Below are positions 28,662-37,046 of a stretch of 64,000 bases of DNA, one piece after another. A program made the position numbers and the translations under genes. The notes under the pieces are model-generated. The model saw nothing but the letters and a program-made list of their open reading frames with translations. It ran no database searches and was not told where the DNA came from. Source of the stretch: Rhodobacterales bacterium 52_120_T64 (GTDB lineage: Bacteria; Pseudomonadota; Alphaproteobacteria; Rhodobacterales; Rhodobacteraceae). The stretch's first letter is position 1, and every line of letters begins with the position of its first letter. Location: assembly GCA_002162875.1 (NCBI GenBank), contig MABA01000009.1, positions 124,001 through 188,000 of the forward strand, in the 5' to 3' direction.

Positions 28662-29560
28662 GAAAACGATTTGGTGGCAAATTTAGCCCGTCTGACTCAA
28701 CGTCAGACAAAGACACCCCCCCTGTAAATGCATTTCGAAACCGCCGTGTTGCCCCATCATACCTGCGGGCAAACATGCTGTTTCTGGCCCCCCTTCCATT
28801 ATTGTTCAGCGGCATCGGCGAACTTCGTGCTGGTGATGCCCTTGGCATGATAAGCGAATTCGGGGCACTTTCCATCCTTCTACTTTCCGCATGGATGCTT
28901 CGCGAAGGTATGAAAGCCGAAACCGCATACGAGGATCGTAAAATTGCCCGCCCTCCGGCAATCCCGCGCAAGTTGTTTGCTGCCGCTCTATCGGGAATCG
29001 GGGTGTTCACCGCAGCCGCTCTCGGGTGGGGGCAACCAATGATCAGCGCCGCGCTATTCGGGATATTGGCCTCTGGTGCGCATGTATTTGCTTTCGGGTT
29101 GGACCCGATGAAAAAGAAGGGCATGTCCGGCCACAACGCATTTGACAACGAGCGTGTCGCAAAAGCTGTTGAGAAAGCCGAAGTGACATTGGCAGAATTG
29201 TACGCAGCCTCTGCCCGTTTCGGCGACCGCGCCTTGGAAGCGCGGATCGAGCGTCTGGGCGCATCTGTTCGCGAGGTTTTTCGCGCGGTTGAGGATGATC
29301 CGCGCGACTTAACCCGTGCCCGTAAATTTCTGGGCGTGTATTTAACTGGCGCCAGGGATGCGACGGTCAAGTTTGCAGATATTTATTCCCGAAACAGATC
29401 CACCGAGGCCCGAGATGATTACATAGCTTTGATCAGCGATCTGGAAATTAGTTTTAACACACACCGCGACGTGCTTTTGCTTGATGACCGCCAAGATCTG
29501 GACATCGAAATCGAAGTGCTGCGTGATAGACTACAACAAGAAGGGTTGAAAAACCGCTAA
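28658..29560 (+). CDS. XpaC-like membrane protein (5-bromo-4-chloroindolyl phosphate hydrolysis family)
   Basis: 300-aa protein starting at ATG 28658. The N-terminal part is basic, followed by paired hydrophobic segments at about residues 40-83 and 103-150, then a long charged, helical C-terminal half (DNERVAKAVEKAEVTLAEL onward) suited to coiled coil. XpaC-family proteins are typically encoded next to TelA, as here (15 nt apart). The historic enzymatic name is probably misleading; a membrane scaffold role beside TelA is more likely. The same-frame extension upstream is rejected because it overlaps the coupled small gene. Confidence 0.75.
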   Translation: MRKRFGGKFSPSDSTSDKDTPPVNAFRNRRVAPSYLRANMLFLAPLPLLFSGIGELRAGDALGMISEFGALSILLLSAWMLREGMKAETAYEDRKIARPPAIPRKLFAAALSGIGVFTAAALGWGQPMISAALFGILASGAHVFAFGLDPMKKKGMSGHNAFDNERVAKAVEKAEVTLAELYAASARFGDRALEARIERLGASVREVFRAVEDDPRDLTRARKFLGVYLTGARDATVKFADIYSRNRSTEARDDYIALISDLEISFNTHRDVLLLDDRQDLDIEIEVLRDRLQQEGLKNR

Positions 29561-29575
29561 CCGAGGAGACACATT

Positions 29576-30766
29576 ATGTCTGACGAAACCCGCGCCAAAG
29601 CCTTAACAGCCTTGATAGACGCCGAGGTTGTTACAGCCGCATTGCTGCCTGCGGCAAAGAGCGATCTAATCGTGATCGACGTCGCCAGCGCCGAGGAAAA
29701 AGCCGCGGTCGGCACCCGCATGGCCGAGTTGGACATGGAGGATACGCAGTCCATCATCCGTTTTGGCTCAACGGCTCAAGCCGAGCTGCAGGTTATTTCG
29801 CAAGAGATGTTGGCAGGCGTTCGCAATAAGGATGTCGGGCCAGCGGGCAGCAGCCTGCGCGATATGGTTTCATCCATCCGTGGTTTCTCGATCGAAGAGT
29901 TAGACCCGAACCGCAAATTAAGCTGGTGGGAACGTTTGATGGGCAAGACCCAACCGATGGCGGCCTTCATGGCGAAATACGAAGATGTACAGGGCCAGAT
30001 CGACAACATCACTAATGAACTTTTGGCGCATGAAACAACCCTGTTGAAAGACATTAAATCGCTGGATAAGCTTTATGAAAAGACCCTCGATTTCTATGAC
30101 GAACTGGCACTTTATATTGCTGCGGGCGAAGAGAAAATTCGCATTCTGGACACGGTCGATATTCCAACGATGGAAAAGACGGTGGCAAATGCGCCTGAAG
30201 GCGACGGTGTGATCCTTGCGCAGGAGTTGCGCGATCTGCGCGCCGCGCGCGATGATCTTGAACGTCGGGTGCATGATCTGAAACTGACACGCCAAGTGAC
30301 TATGCAGTCTCTGCCCTCCATCCGATTGGTCCAAGAAAACGACAAATCCCTAGTAACGAAGATTAACTCGACATTGGTTAACACCGTACCGCTGTGGGAA
30401 ACGCAGTTGGCGCAGGCGGTCACCATTCATCGTTCGCGCGAGGCCACCGAAGTCGTCCATGACGCCAATGACTTGACGAATGAGCTGCTGAAATCCAACG
30501 CGAGTAATCTGAAGCAGGCAAATAAAGTCATCCGCGAAGAAATGGAACGCGGGGTCTTTGATATCGAGGCCATCAAACAGGCCAATACCGATTTGATCGA
30601 AACTATCGAGGATAGCTTGCGAATTGCTGACGAAGGCAAAGCCAAACGTGCCGAAGCCGAAAAAGAGCTGAAGGTGATGGAAGCAGAGCTGAAAACCACG
30701 CTTGCCGCCGCCAAGGCCAAGGCGACAGGGGCCGGCGCGGCTGTTGGCGAAAGCGCTGGTGACTGA
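29576..30766 (+). CDS. telA: Toxic anion resistance protein, TelA/KlaA family
   Basis: 396-aa cytoplasmic, mostly helical protein. It has family segments SIRGFSIEELDP (about residues 101-112), WWERLMGK (117-124), DIKSLDKLYEKTLDFYDEL and VQENDKSLVTKINSTLVNTVPLWE (split across about 261-285), with coiled-coil heptads at about 210-245 and in the C-terminal third. TelA relatives give resistance to tellurite and some antibiotics and have been linked to envelope stress. An Ala/Gly-rich tail ends the protein. RBS GAGGAG is present before the ATG. Confidence 0.9.
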   Translation: MSDETRAKALTALIDAEVVTAALLPAAKSDLIVIDVASAEEKAAVGTRMAELDMEDTQSIIRFGSTAQAELQVISQEMLAGVRNKDVGPAGSSLRDMVSSIRGFSIEELDPNRKLSWWERLMGKTQPMAAFMAKYEDVQGQIDNITNELLAHETTLLKDIKSLDKLYEKTLDFYDELALYIAAGEEKIRILDTVDIPTMEKTVANAPEGDGVILAQELRDLRAARDDLERRVHDLKLTRQVTMQSLPSIRLVQENDKSLVTKINSTLVNTVPLWETQLAQAVTIHRSREATEVVHDANDLTNELLKSNASNLKQANKVIREEMERGVFDIEAIKQANTDLIETIEDSLRIADEGKAKRAEAEKELKVMEAELKTTLAAAKAKATGAGAAVGESAGD

Positions 30767-30817
30767 TACACTCGGTCCGCCATATAATTGCGTGGGCCAT
30801 CCAAACCAAAGGCAGAT

Positions 30818-31702
30818 ATGAACATTCTAACCCGCATATTACCAGTTGCGTTAATTCTGTTTGTCGCCGGATGTGTCGGGCCGTATCCGATTACACCGTC
30901 TGATACAGGAAGCGATCTGCAACGCGTGTATGCTGCCGCCGAAGCAAACATGCGGGGTTTGGGCAAGATGCGGACTGAGTTCAGCCCGAAGGATGCGCCA
31001 TTCACCTACGGCGATCTTGTGCGGAATTTCGAACGCATCGCCCTTCGAAATGAATACCGCATAACCGACGGACGTTTCGTTGCAACTGAATCGCAGACGT
31101 TCTTGCGCCGCTGGCAAGGCCCTGTGCGCATCGCGACGATCAACGGCGTCAGCACACCGAAAACAACGGTCCAGCGCAACAATAGTGAAGTGGCCAAATA
31201 CACCCGCCGGCTTGCACACCTCACAGGGCTAGATATGCGAACAACGACGGCAAAGGACGCCAATTTTCTTGTGCTATTCCTGAACGCGGAAGAACAGGTC
31301 GAGTTTGCCGATACCCTGCCGGACATCTTGAACGACATCAGCCCCGCCGTTGTCGATGCCTTTCGTAACAGCCCGCGAAACATCTTCTGCGCCGCGTTTG
31401 CCTTCACCAGACCGTGGCAGAAAGGTGTATATGGTAACGTATTGATTTTGGTTAAATCGGAGCATAGCGATTTCATGCGAAAATCCTGTATCCACGAAGA
31501 AATGGCGCAGGCGATGGGGTTAACGAATGACAGTCTCGACGCCCGCCCGTCGATTTTCAACGACGACGAAGAATTTGCATTCCTGACCAGACACGACGAA
31601 ATTCTATTACGAATGCTGTATGATCCCCGCCTTAAAGCGGGTATGGAAAGCTATGAAGTAATTCCTCTTTTACCCGCTATTGCACAGGATGCGACGCCGT
31701 AA
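30818..31702 (+). CDS. DUF2927 lipoprotein with metalloprotease-like HEE motif
   Basis: 294-aa predicted lipoprotein (lipobox LFVAGC, Cys19). The C-terminal half contains SCIHEEMAQAMGLTNDS (His226-Glu-Glu228), resembling the zinc-binding helix of gluzincin-type proteases but with HEEMAQ rather than HExxH, and a following FNDDEEFAFLT segment. DUF2927 has no assigned function. It lies 51 nt after telA and 27 nt before the SPFH gene, so it is probably co-transcribed. The start at 30818 places the signal peptide correctly. Confidence 0.82.
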   Translation: MNILTRILPVALILFVAGCVGPYPITPSDTGSDLQRVYAAAEANMRGLGKMRTEFSPKDAPFTYGDLVRNFERIALRNEYRITDGRFVATESQTFLRRWQGPVRIATINGVSTPKTTVQRNNSEVAKYTRRLAHLTGLDMRTTTAKDANFLVLFLNAEEQVEFADTLPDILNDISPAVVDAFRNSPRNIFCAAFAFTRPWQKGVYGNVLILVKSEHSDFMRKSCIHEEMAQAMGLTNDSLDARPSIFNDDEEFAFLTRHDEILLRMLYDPRLKAGMESYEVIPLLPAIAQDATP

Positions 31703-31729
31703 GGGGGAACTTGTTTTAAGGAGAAACAT

Positions 31730-32824
31730 ATGGGTATTTTTGATTTCTTAACTGGCGAATTTATTGACGTCATCCACCACACTGACGAAACTAACGATAC
31801 GATAGTTTGGCGTTTTGAGCGTGAAGACCACGAGATTAAGTACGGTGCCAAATTGACCGTTCGCGAAGGTCAGGCCGCTGTATTTGTCCACGAAGGACAA
31901 CTAGCCGATGTGTTCACACCGGGCATGTACATGTTGGAAACCAACAACATGCCGATCATGACCACATTGCAACACTGGCATCACGGTTTTGAAAGCCCGT
32001 TCAAATCAGAAGTCTACTTCGTAAACACCACTCGTTTCCAGGACCTGAAATGGGGTACAAAAAACCCGATCATGTGCCGCGATCCAGAATTTGGCCCTGT
32101 GCGCATCCGCGCATACGGCACTTATACGATCCGCGTTTCTGACCCCGCGCAATTCCTGCGCGAAGTGGTTGGAACGGACGGTGAATTTACCACTGACGAG
32201 ATCACCTATCAGATCCGTAACAACATCGTGGCGCGCGCCTCGGCTGCGATTGCATCGAGCGGTATTCCGGTGCTGGATATGGCCGCCAATACAATGGATC
32301 TTGGTAAACTAATCGCCGCCAAAGTCAGCCCCGAGTTGGCCGAGTTCGGTATCGAAATGCCGGCGTTTTACATCGAAAACATCTCGCTGCCGTCGGCTGT
32401 AGAGGCGGCGATGGACAAGCGGACCGCCATCGGAGTTGCCGGTGATCTGGGGCGCTACACGCAATTTTCTGCGGCTGAAGCGATGACAGCGGCGGCATCC
32501 AACCCTGCCGGTGGCGGCATGGGCGAAGGGCTTGGTATGGGAATGGGCATGGCGATGGCCGGCCAAATGGCGCAAGGTTTGGCACAATCCGCGGTTGTCG
32601 CACCACCGCCGCCCCCAGCCGAAAAAGTTTGGCATATCGCTGCCAATGGCGCGACGACAGGTCCTTTTTCACGGGCAAGCCTTGGGCGTATGGCTGGTGA
32701 AGGTTCCTTCACGCGGGGGTCATTGGTCTGGACTGCGGGCCAAGACGGTTGGACCAAAGCCAACGACATCAACGAGCTGGCGCAATTGTTCACCGTAATG
32801 CCACCGCCCCCACCTGCTGCATAA
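31730..32824 (+). CDS. SPFH-domain protein with C-terminal GYF_2 domain (YdjI/virion-core-like)
   Basis: 364-aa protein. The N-terminal 240 residues form a stomatin/flotillin-like SPFH domain of the YdjI type (VREGQAAVFVHEGQ near 41-54; YTIRVSDPAQFLREVVG near 128-144). A Gly/Met-rich linker (about 262-285) and a Pro run lead to a GYF_2 domain at about 297-352 (VWHIAANG, TGPFS, LVWTAGQDGW), which binds proline-rich partners. The C-terminus is again PPPPPAA. In Bacilli, SPFH-GYF or SPFH-zinc-ribbon genes sit with PspA-like proteins. RBS AAGGAG precedes the start. Confidence 0.85.
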   Translation: MGIFDFLTGEFIDVIHHTDETNDTIVWRFEREDHEIKYGAKLTVREGQAAVFVHEGQLADVFTPGMYMLETNNMPIMTTLQHWHHGFESPFKSEVYFVNTTRFQDLKWGTKNPIMCRDPEFGPVRIRAYGTYTIRVSDPAQFLREVVGTDGEFTTDEITYQIRNNIVARASAAIASSGIPVLDMAANTMDLGKLIAAKVSPELAEFGIEMPAFYIENISLPSAVEAAMDKRTAIGVAGDLGRYTQFSAAEAMTAAASNPAGGGMGEGLGMGMGMAMAGQMAQGLAQSAVVAPPPPPAEKVWHIAANGATTGPFSRASLGRMAGEGSFTRGSLVWTAGQDGWTKANDINELAQLFTVMPPPPPAA

Positions 32825-32833
32825 GGCACGACC

Positions 32834-33931
32834 ATGACCGAAGAACACCGTTTCCCCTGCGAAGTATGCGGGGCCGATATGCGGTTTGACCCGACTATGA
32901 CCGCACTTAACTGCGATCATTGCGGTGCAAGCGAGGCGATTGACGTTAGCCCATGGGCGAGCGGCGCGATCAAGGAAATGGATTTCAACGCGGCACTGTC
33001 GTCGGTCGTCGCTGAATCGGAAGTGGAAGAAGTCAGAGTCACCAAATGCGAAAGCTGCGGTGCTCAGGTTGAATTCCTAGAAAATGACCACGCCACAGAA
33101 TGCCCATTCTGCGCCACACCTGTGGTGGTAGGAACAGGTACGCACCGCCATATTAAGCCACGCGGTGTGATGCCCTTTGCCCTATCCGAAAAACAAGGGC
33201 GCATTGCGATGAACGACTGGTTGGGCAAGCTGTGGTTCGCCCCAAATGGCCTGAAAATATACGCGCGGGCGGGTCGTAAAATGCAGGGCATATATGTGCC
33301 CTATTGGACCTACGATGCCGATACCAAAAGCCGATATGCGGGGCAACGCGGTACGATCTACTACGTAACAAAAACTGTTCGCGTAATGGTGAACGGCAAA
33401 CCCCAAACGCGCAAGAAAAAGGTTCAAAAAATCCGCTGGACACCGGTAAGCGGGCGCGTGGCGCGGTTTTTCGATGACGTCCTTGTCCTTGGCTCAACAA
33501 GCTTACCGAAAAAATACACCGATGCGCTGGCTCCATGGGATTTATCGGCGTTAGAGCCATATAACGCTGAATATCTGGCAGGATTTCGTGCTGAAGGATA
33601 TTCGGTCGATCTGGCAGACGGCTATACGGAGGCCCGCACCATCATGGATCGCCGGATTGTGCGCGACGTGAAATTCGATATTGGCGGGGATCGACAGCGG
33701 ATCACAAACCTGGACACATCCATCAAAGATGTGACGTTTAAGCACATACTGCTGCCTGTCTGGCTGGCTGCTTACAAGTATCGCGGGAAAACATTTCGAT
33801 TTGTGGTGAATGCCCAAAACGGATCCGTAAAAGGTGAACGCCCCTATTCCGTCTGGAAGATTACGCTTGCTGTGATAACCGCCGCACTATTTGCAGCGGT
33901 TATCGGCGCAATCTACTACGCCAGCAAGTAA
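32834..33931 (+). CDS. Double zinc-ribbon protein with C-terminal membrane anchor
   Basis: 365-aa protein. Two zinc ribbons are visible: Cys9/Cys12/Cys27/Cys30 and Cys72/Cys75/Cys90/Cys93, the first of the TFIIB-like pattern CxVCGA..CDHCG. A central domain (about 110-330) has conserved YVPYWTYDA and KHILLPVWLAAYKYRG segments as in YdjG-like proteins. The C-terminus has one hydrophobic helix (about 343-361), so the soluble part is probably cytoplasmic and membrane-tethered. It is 9 nt after the SPFH gene, which points to a common function. Confidence 0.8.
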   Translation: MTEEHRFPCEVCGADMRFDPTMTALNCDHCGASEAIDVSPWASGAIKEMDFNAALSSVVAESEVEEVRVTKCESCGAQVEFLENDHATECPFCATPVVVGTGTHRHIKPRGVMPFALSEKQGRIAMNDWLGKLWFAPNGLKIYARAGRKMQGIYVPYWTYDADTKSRYAGQRGTIYYVTKTVRVMVNGKPQTRKKKVQKIRWTPVSGRVARFFDDVLVLGSTSLPKKYTDALAPWDLSALEPYNAEYLAGFRAEGYSVDLADGYTEARTIMDRRIVRDVKFDIGGDRQRITNLDTSIKDVTFKHILLPVWLAAYKYRGKTFRFVVNAQNGSVKGERPYSVWKITLAVITAALFAAVIGAIYYASK

Positions 33932-34168
33932 GACTAGCGACCAGGGGCGGGTCCCGACGCCAGCGGGTTGATGATATCGTAACAAATACCCGATTTCACA
34001 CACCACGGTGTTGGCGAACACGTAATAGTTACGCAGTTACTAGTAACGCCAGCATCCACCAACGAATCTATATTTATTCGCCAATGGGGGCAGGAGTGGG
34101 GCTGAAATGGGGCATTCTTGAACTCTGCCTTAACCAAATAGATAAGTTTTGAATTAACATCCAGATCG
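33932..34168. other. Spacer between convergent genes; possible small Cys-rich frame
   Basis: Between the zinc-ribbon gene and the Crp/Fnr gene. A minus-strand frame (33934-34137, 67 codons, TTG start) encodes a peptide with Cys-containing segments (SNCVTITCS, WCVKSGIC). It has no RBS and no recognised family, so it is not called as a gene. An imperfect GTTAC-rich repeat lies near 34026-34050. No clear terminator was seen. Confidence 0.3.
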
Positions 34169-34831
34169 TTAGATCGAGAGGAATGCTTCCAAGCTTTCGC
34201 GATCCAGAATCTCGATCACACCTTTTTCGACCGAAATGAAGCCTTTGTCCCGCAATACGCCCAACTCCTTGTTTATGGTCTGACGCGAGCAACCAACAAC
34301 TCCAGCCAAATACGATTGCGAGTCAAAAATCGTGCTGTTTCGTTCGGAGAACATTAACAAATAGGCGCATAGCCTGTGATCAACCGGAGAGTTCCGGTCA
34401 ACCAGTTTGAAATAATTCAGCTGTAACAAATGCCCGTGAAACACCTTCATCAAATTTTTGACGAAATCAACGGTCCCTAGCGCCTCGACCAACAACTTTT
34501 TCGGGCAAAATAACAAGGTCGTGTTCGCCGTCGCCTCGGTGGTGGCAGCGCACCGCTGTTCGGTTATCGCTTCAGTTTCGCCGATAATGGCACCTACGCC
34601 TGCACGGGCAAAAAAAGTTTCCCGGCCATCTTCGCCCAAATACAGAATCTCCACGGATCCTTCGGCAATAAGGTACATGCCCAATGCGCGTTCACCTTGT
34701 ACCAGAAAATGTGTCGAAGTGTCGTAATGCAATACGCTGCATCGATCGATGAATTCTTTTCGAAAATCCTTGGGAAGGCCGTCGAAAATTTGTGCCTTCA
34801 TCATCTGCGGAAATCTGTCACTAACTTCCAT
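34169..34831 (-). CDS. Crp/Fnr-family transcriptional regulator
   Basis: 220-aa protein with an N-terminal cyclic-nucleotide-binding-like beta-roll (FLVQGERALGMYLIAEGSVEIL in the region of residues 43-64; GAIIGETEAI near 79-88) and a C-terminal helix-turn-helix (SYLAGVVGCSRQTINKEL, about 173-190). The N-terminal Cys cluster of Fnr is absent and the cAMP-binding RxS motif is not seen, so ligand and oxygen-sensing type are unknown. The recognition helix SRQTINK differs from Fnr (SRE/T-x-x-SR), so it is unlikely to read the Fnr box found at 20771. Confidence 0.88.
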   Translation of the reverse strand: MEVSDRFPQMMKAQIFDGLPKDFRKEFIDRCSVLHYDTSTHFLVQGERALGMYLIAEGSVEILYLGEDGRETFFARAGVGAIIGETEAITEQRCAATTEATANTTLLFCPKKLLVEALGTVDFVKNLMKVFHGHLLQLNYFKLVDRNSPVDHRLCAYLLMFSERNSTIFDSQSYLAGVVGCSRQTINKELGVLRDKGFISVEKGVIEILDRESLEAFLSI

Positions 34832-35250
34832 TATTCTTTTATCCGTTTAGCCATAGTAAATTATTATCAGTTGGTGCCTGAAGTGAACGGGTATTGAACA
34901 CGCCATTTAGAATAATATTGCCGCCGGCGAAACCGGGAATGTCCATTTAATTTAAACACCGTACCCCCCGTCGAATGATTCTAACACTTACAGAGCGTAA
35001 TAATAATGCCGCCTTTTGGAAAGCTGACAAATATCGCGTCTTGTCGCATCAGGTACTATTTACTCGAACACTAGTAATTTTCTATCCGCTACACCAAACA
35101 CTTCAGGTGCAATCTATTTAATAAAGCTTTGAATGATTCTATGTCGGTTAGGCGACAGACCTTATAAATTATTGCGCGAACACATAAAATATCATGAACA
35201 TTAGACCAAACGGTAAAAAATAACCCAAAACGCGTAATTCACAAAATGCA
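34832..35250. promoter_or_regulatory. AT-rich non-coding gap with two GAATGATTCTA repeats
   Basis: About 420 nt clearly richer in A+T than its surroundings, with no plausible gene. It contains GAATGATTCTA twice (34973-34983 and 35131-35141); each holds the dyad GAAT-G-ATTC. A TGTCG/CGACA hairpin (35142-35157) follows directly after the second copy. It presumably carries the promoter of the divergently placed Crp/Fnr gene; a small RNA cannot be excluded. Confidence 0.35.
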
Positions 35251-35280
35251 AATGGCGCGGAGTTGTACCCCGCGCCATTC
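35250..35280 (-). terminator. Terminator of the 5'-nucleotidase gene
   Basis: Ten-bp stem AATGGCGCGG/CCGCGCCATT (35251-35260 with 35270-35279) just beyond the stop of the minus-strand gene, followed in that direction by a short T-rich stretch. Stem is strong, T tract is interrupted. Confidence 0.7.
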
Positions 35281-35297
35281 ATTAGTCAGTGCACCTT

Positions 35298-36878
35298 TTA
35301 CTTCTGGGAAATACGCCCATCAGTGTAAGGAGTATACGCTCCACCAGCTGCCATATAGTCGGCAACAACATCTTCTAGTCCAGGGCCGTAATCGTAGGCA
35401 TTTATTCCTTCGGCTGCGAATACTTTGTATCCGTCGCCGCCCGAACGCATGAAGTTGTTTGTCACAACGCCGTAAACTGCGTCTGGATCAATCGGCACCC
35501 AATTGCCGCCATCGCTTACCAGAACTTCGGTTACACGCCCTTCATTCGGGGCTACCGAAATATCCCATGTAAACCGAAGACCGGAGACCTGTGCGAAACG
35601 ACCTTTGCCGTCTTCAACCTGGCTAACACCATTTTCAAGAGCGGCTATAACATTCGCACCTGTCAACTGCATTGTAGCCAGCGAATTCTGGAACGGCAGA
35701 ACCGTTAGAACTTCGCCCATGGTCACTTCGCCTGCGTCGATGCTGGCACGAATACCGCCACCGTTCTGGATTGCAATTGTGACGCCTTGGTCGGCAACAC
35801 GTGCAACCATCGCATCAGCAATCAGGTTGCCCATTTCGCATTCCACCGCACGGCAGCTATCGCGTTCGCCGTTAATTGCGGCAGCGGTCGAAGCCACAAC
35901 TTTGTTGCGGATTTCGTCAAGTGGTTCGGCAGCTTCGGCAATACGTGCAACAGTGCCCGCATCCTGAGTAACAGTACCATCCATTACCAGCGGCTCGCCA
36001 GATGCTGAAATCAGGTTGCCTGCGTCATCGAATGTCGCGTTAAGCTCACCAAGGAACTTGCCGTAGGCATACGCCTGAACAATCGCTGTGTCGCCAACCA
36101 TGGTCGGGTATGGTCCTTTTGCACGATCGGATGTGTTCGACAGATACGTGTTGGAGTGACCACCAACGATGATATCTACGCCAGTTGTATTAGCTGCAAC
36201 TTCCTGATCCGTGTTGTAACCGGAGTGTGACAGAACGACGATAATACCAACGCCCGCACCTGTCAGCGCGTCAACCTGCTGCTGCACAGCTTCGGATGGA
36301 TCGCTGAAGCTGACGTTTTTGCCGGGGCTTGCCAGTTCGTCTGTGTCTTGTGGTGTAAGACCGATCAAGCCAACCAACGTGCCGTTAACATTAAGCACTG
36401 TGGATTTTTGCAATTTGCCAGCCAAAAGAGGCTCGTCCGAGAAATCAGCGTTAGACATTAGCACTGGGAAGTCTAACGCATCCATGAAGCCACGAAGAAC
36501 TTCGGGGCCATCGTCGAATTCGTGGTTACCCACGGTCATCGCGTCGTAGCCCATATTGTTCATCATCTCGGCTGCCAGCTTACCTTTATAGTAAGTGTAG
36601 AACAGCGTGCCCTGAAACTGGTCGCCGCCGTCAACAAGAATGGAGTTTTCAGCACGGGCTCTCGCGGCCTCGACAGCTGTTACCAGACGCGCGGATCCAC
36701 CAAAGCATTTACCCTCGGTGTTGTCTTCAGCAGAACAACCGGAGTCATACTTGCTGATTGGCTCAAAACGCGCGTGGAAGTCGTTCGTATGTAAAACTGT
36801 TAGATTAAAATCGGCTAGAGCGCCGGTGGCAGACATTGCCAGCGCCGATGCAGCCATAAGTATACGTGATGTTTTCAT
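35298..36878 (-). CDS. Periplasmic 5'-nucleotidase / 2',3'-cyclic phosphodiesterase (UshA-like)
   Basis: 526-aa exported metallophosphoesterase that dephosphorylates nucleotides outside the inner membrane. Signal peptide at residues 1-22 (ending GALA). The metal site is built from LHTNDFHARFEP (about 29-40), DGGDQFQGT (about 83-91), GNHEFDDGP (about 117-125), LSHSGY and GGHSN. The C-terminal nucleotidase domain has QNGGGIRASI and LPFQN. Both domains are complete. It is monocistronic. Confidence 0.93.
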   Translation of the reverse strand: MKTSRILMAASALAMSATGALADFNLTVLHTNDFHARFEPISKYDSGCSAEDNTEGKCFGGSARLVTAVEAARARAENSILVDGGDQFQGTLFYTYYKGKLAAEMMNNMGYDAMTVGNHEFDDGPEVLRGFMDALDFPVLMSNADFSDEPLLAGKLQKSTVLNVNGTLVGLIGLTPQDTDELASPGKNVSFSDPSEAVQQQVDALTGAGVGIIVVLSHSGYNTDQEVAANTTGVDIIVGGHSNTYLSNTSDRAKGPYPTMVGDTAIVQAYAYGKFLGELNATFDDAGNLISASGEPLVMDGTVTQDAGTVARIAEAAEPLDEIRNKVVASTAAAINGERDSCRAVECEMGNLIADAMVARVADQGVTIAIQNGGGIRASIDAGEVTMGEVLTVLPFQNSLATMQLTGANVIAALENGVSQVEDGKGRFAQVSGLRFTWDISVAPNEGRVTEVLVSDGGNWVPIDPDAVYGVVTNNFMRSGGDGYKVFAAEGINAYDYGPGLEDVVADYMAAGGAYTPYTDGRISQK

Positions 36879-37046
36879 GATTCCCTCCGAATTGAAATAC
36901 GAGCGTAAGTAAACAGTATGTTAGCGAGTCGTGCAAACGACTAGACCACAAACTTCGAATAAATCGTTTCACTCTACTCAATTGAATTGACGATTAGTTG
37001 GGCCAATCCTAGGCTCTAGAAAATTTTCAACTTTCGAGGCAAGCCG

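Noticed and set aside
33934-34137. 67-codon minus-strand frame with Cys-containing segments
   Set aside because: TTG start, no ribosome-binding site, no family recognised and no coupling to a neighbour. Kept only as a note in the spacer entry.
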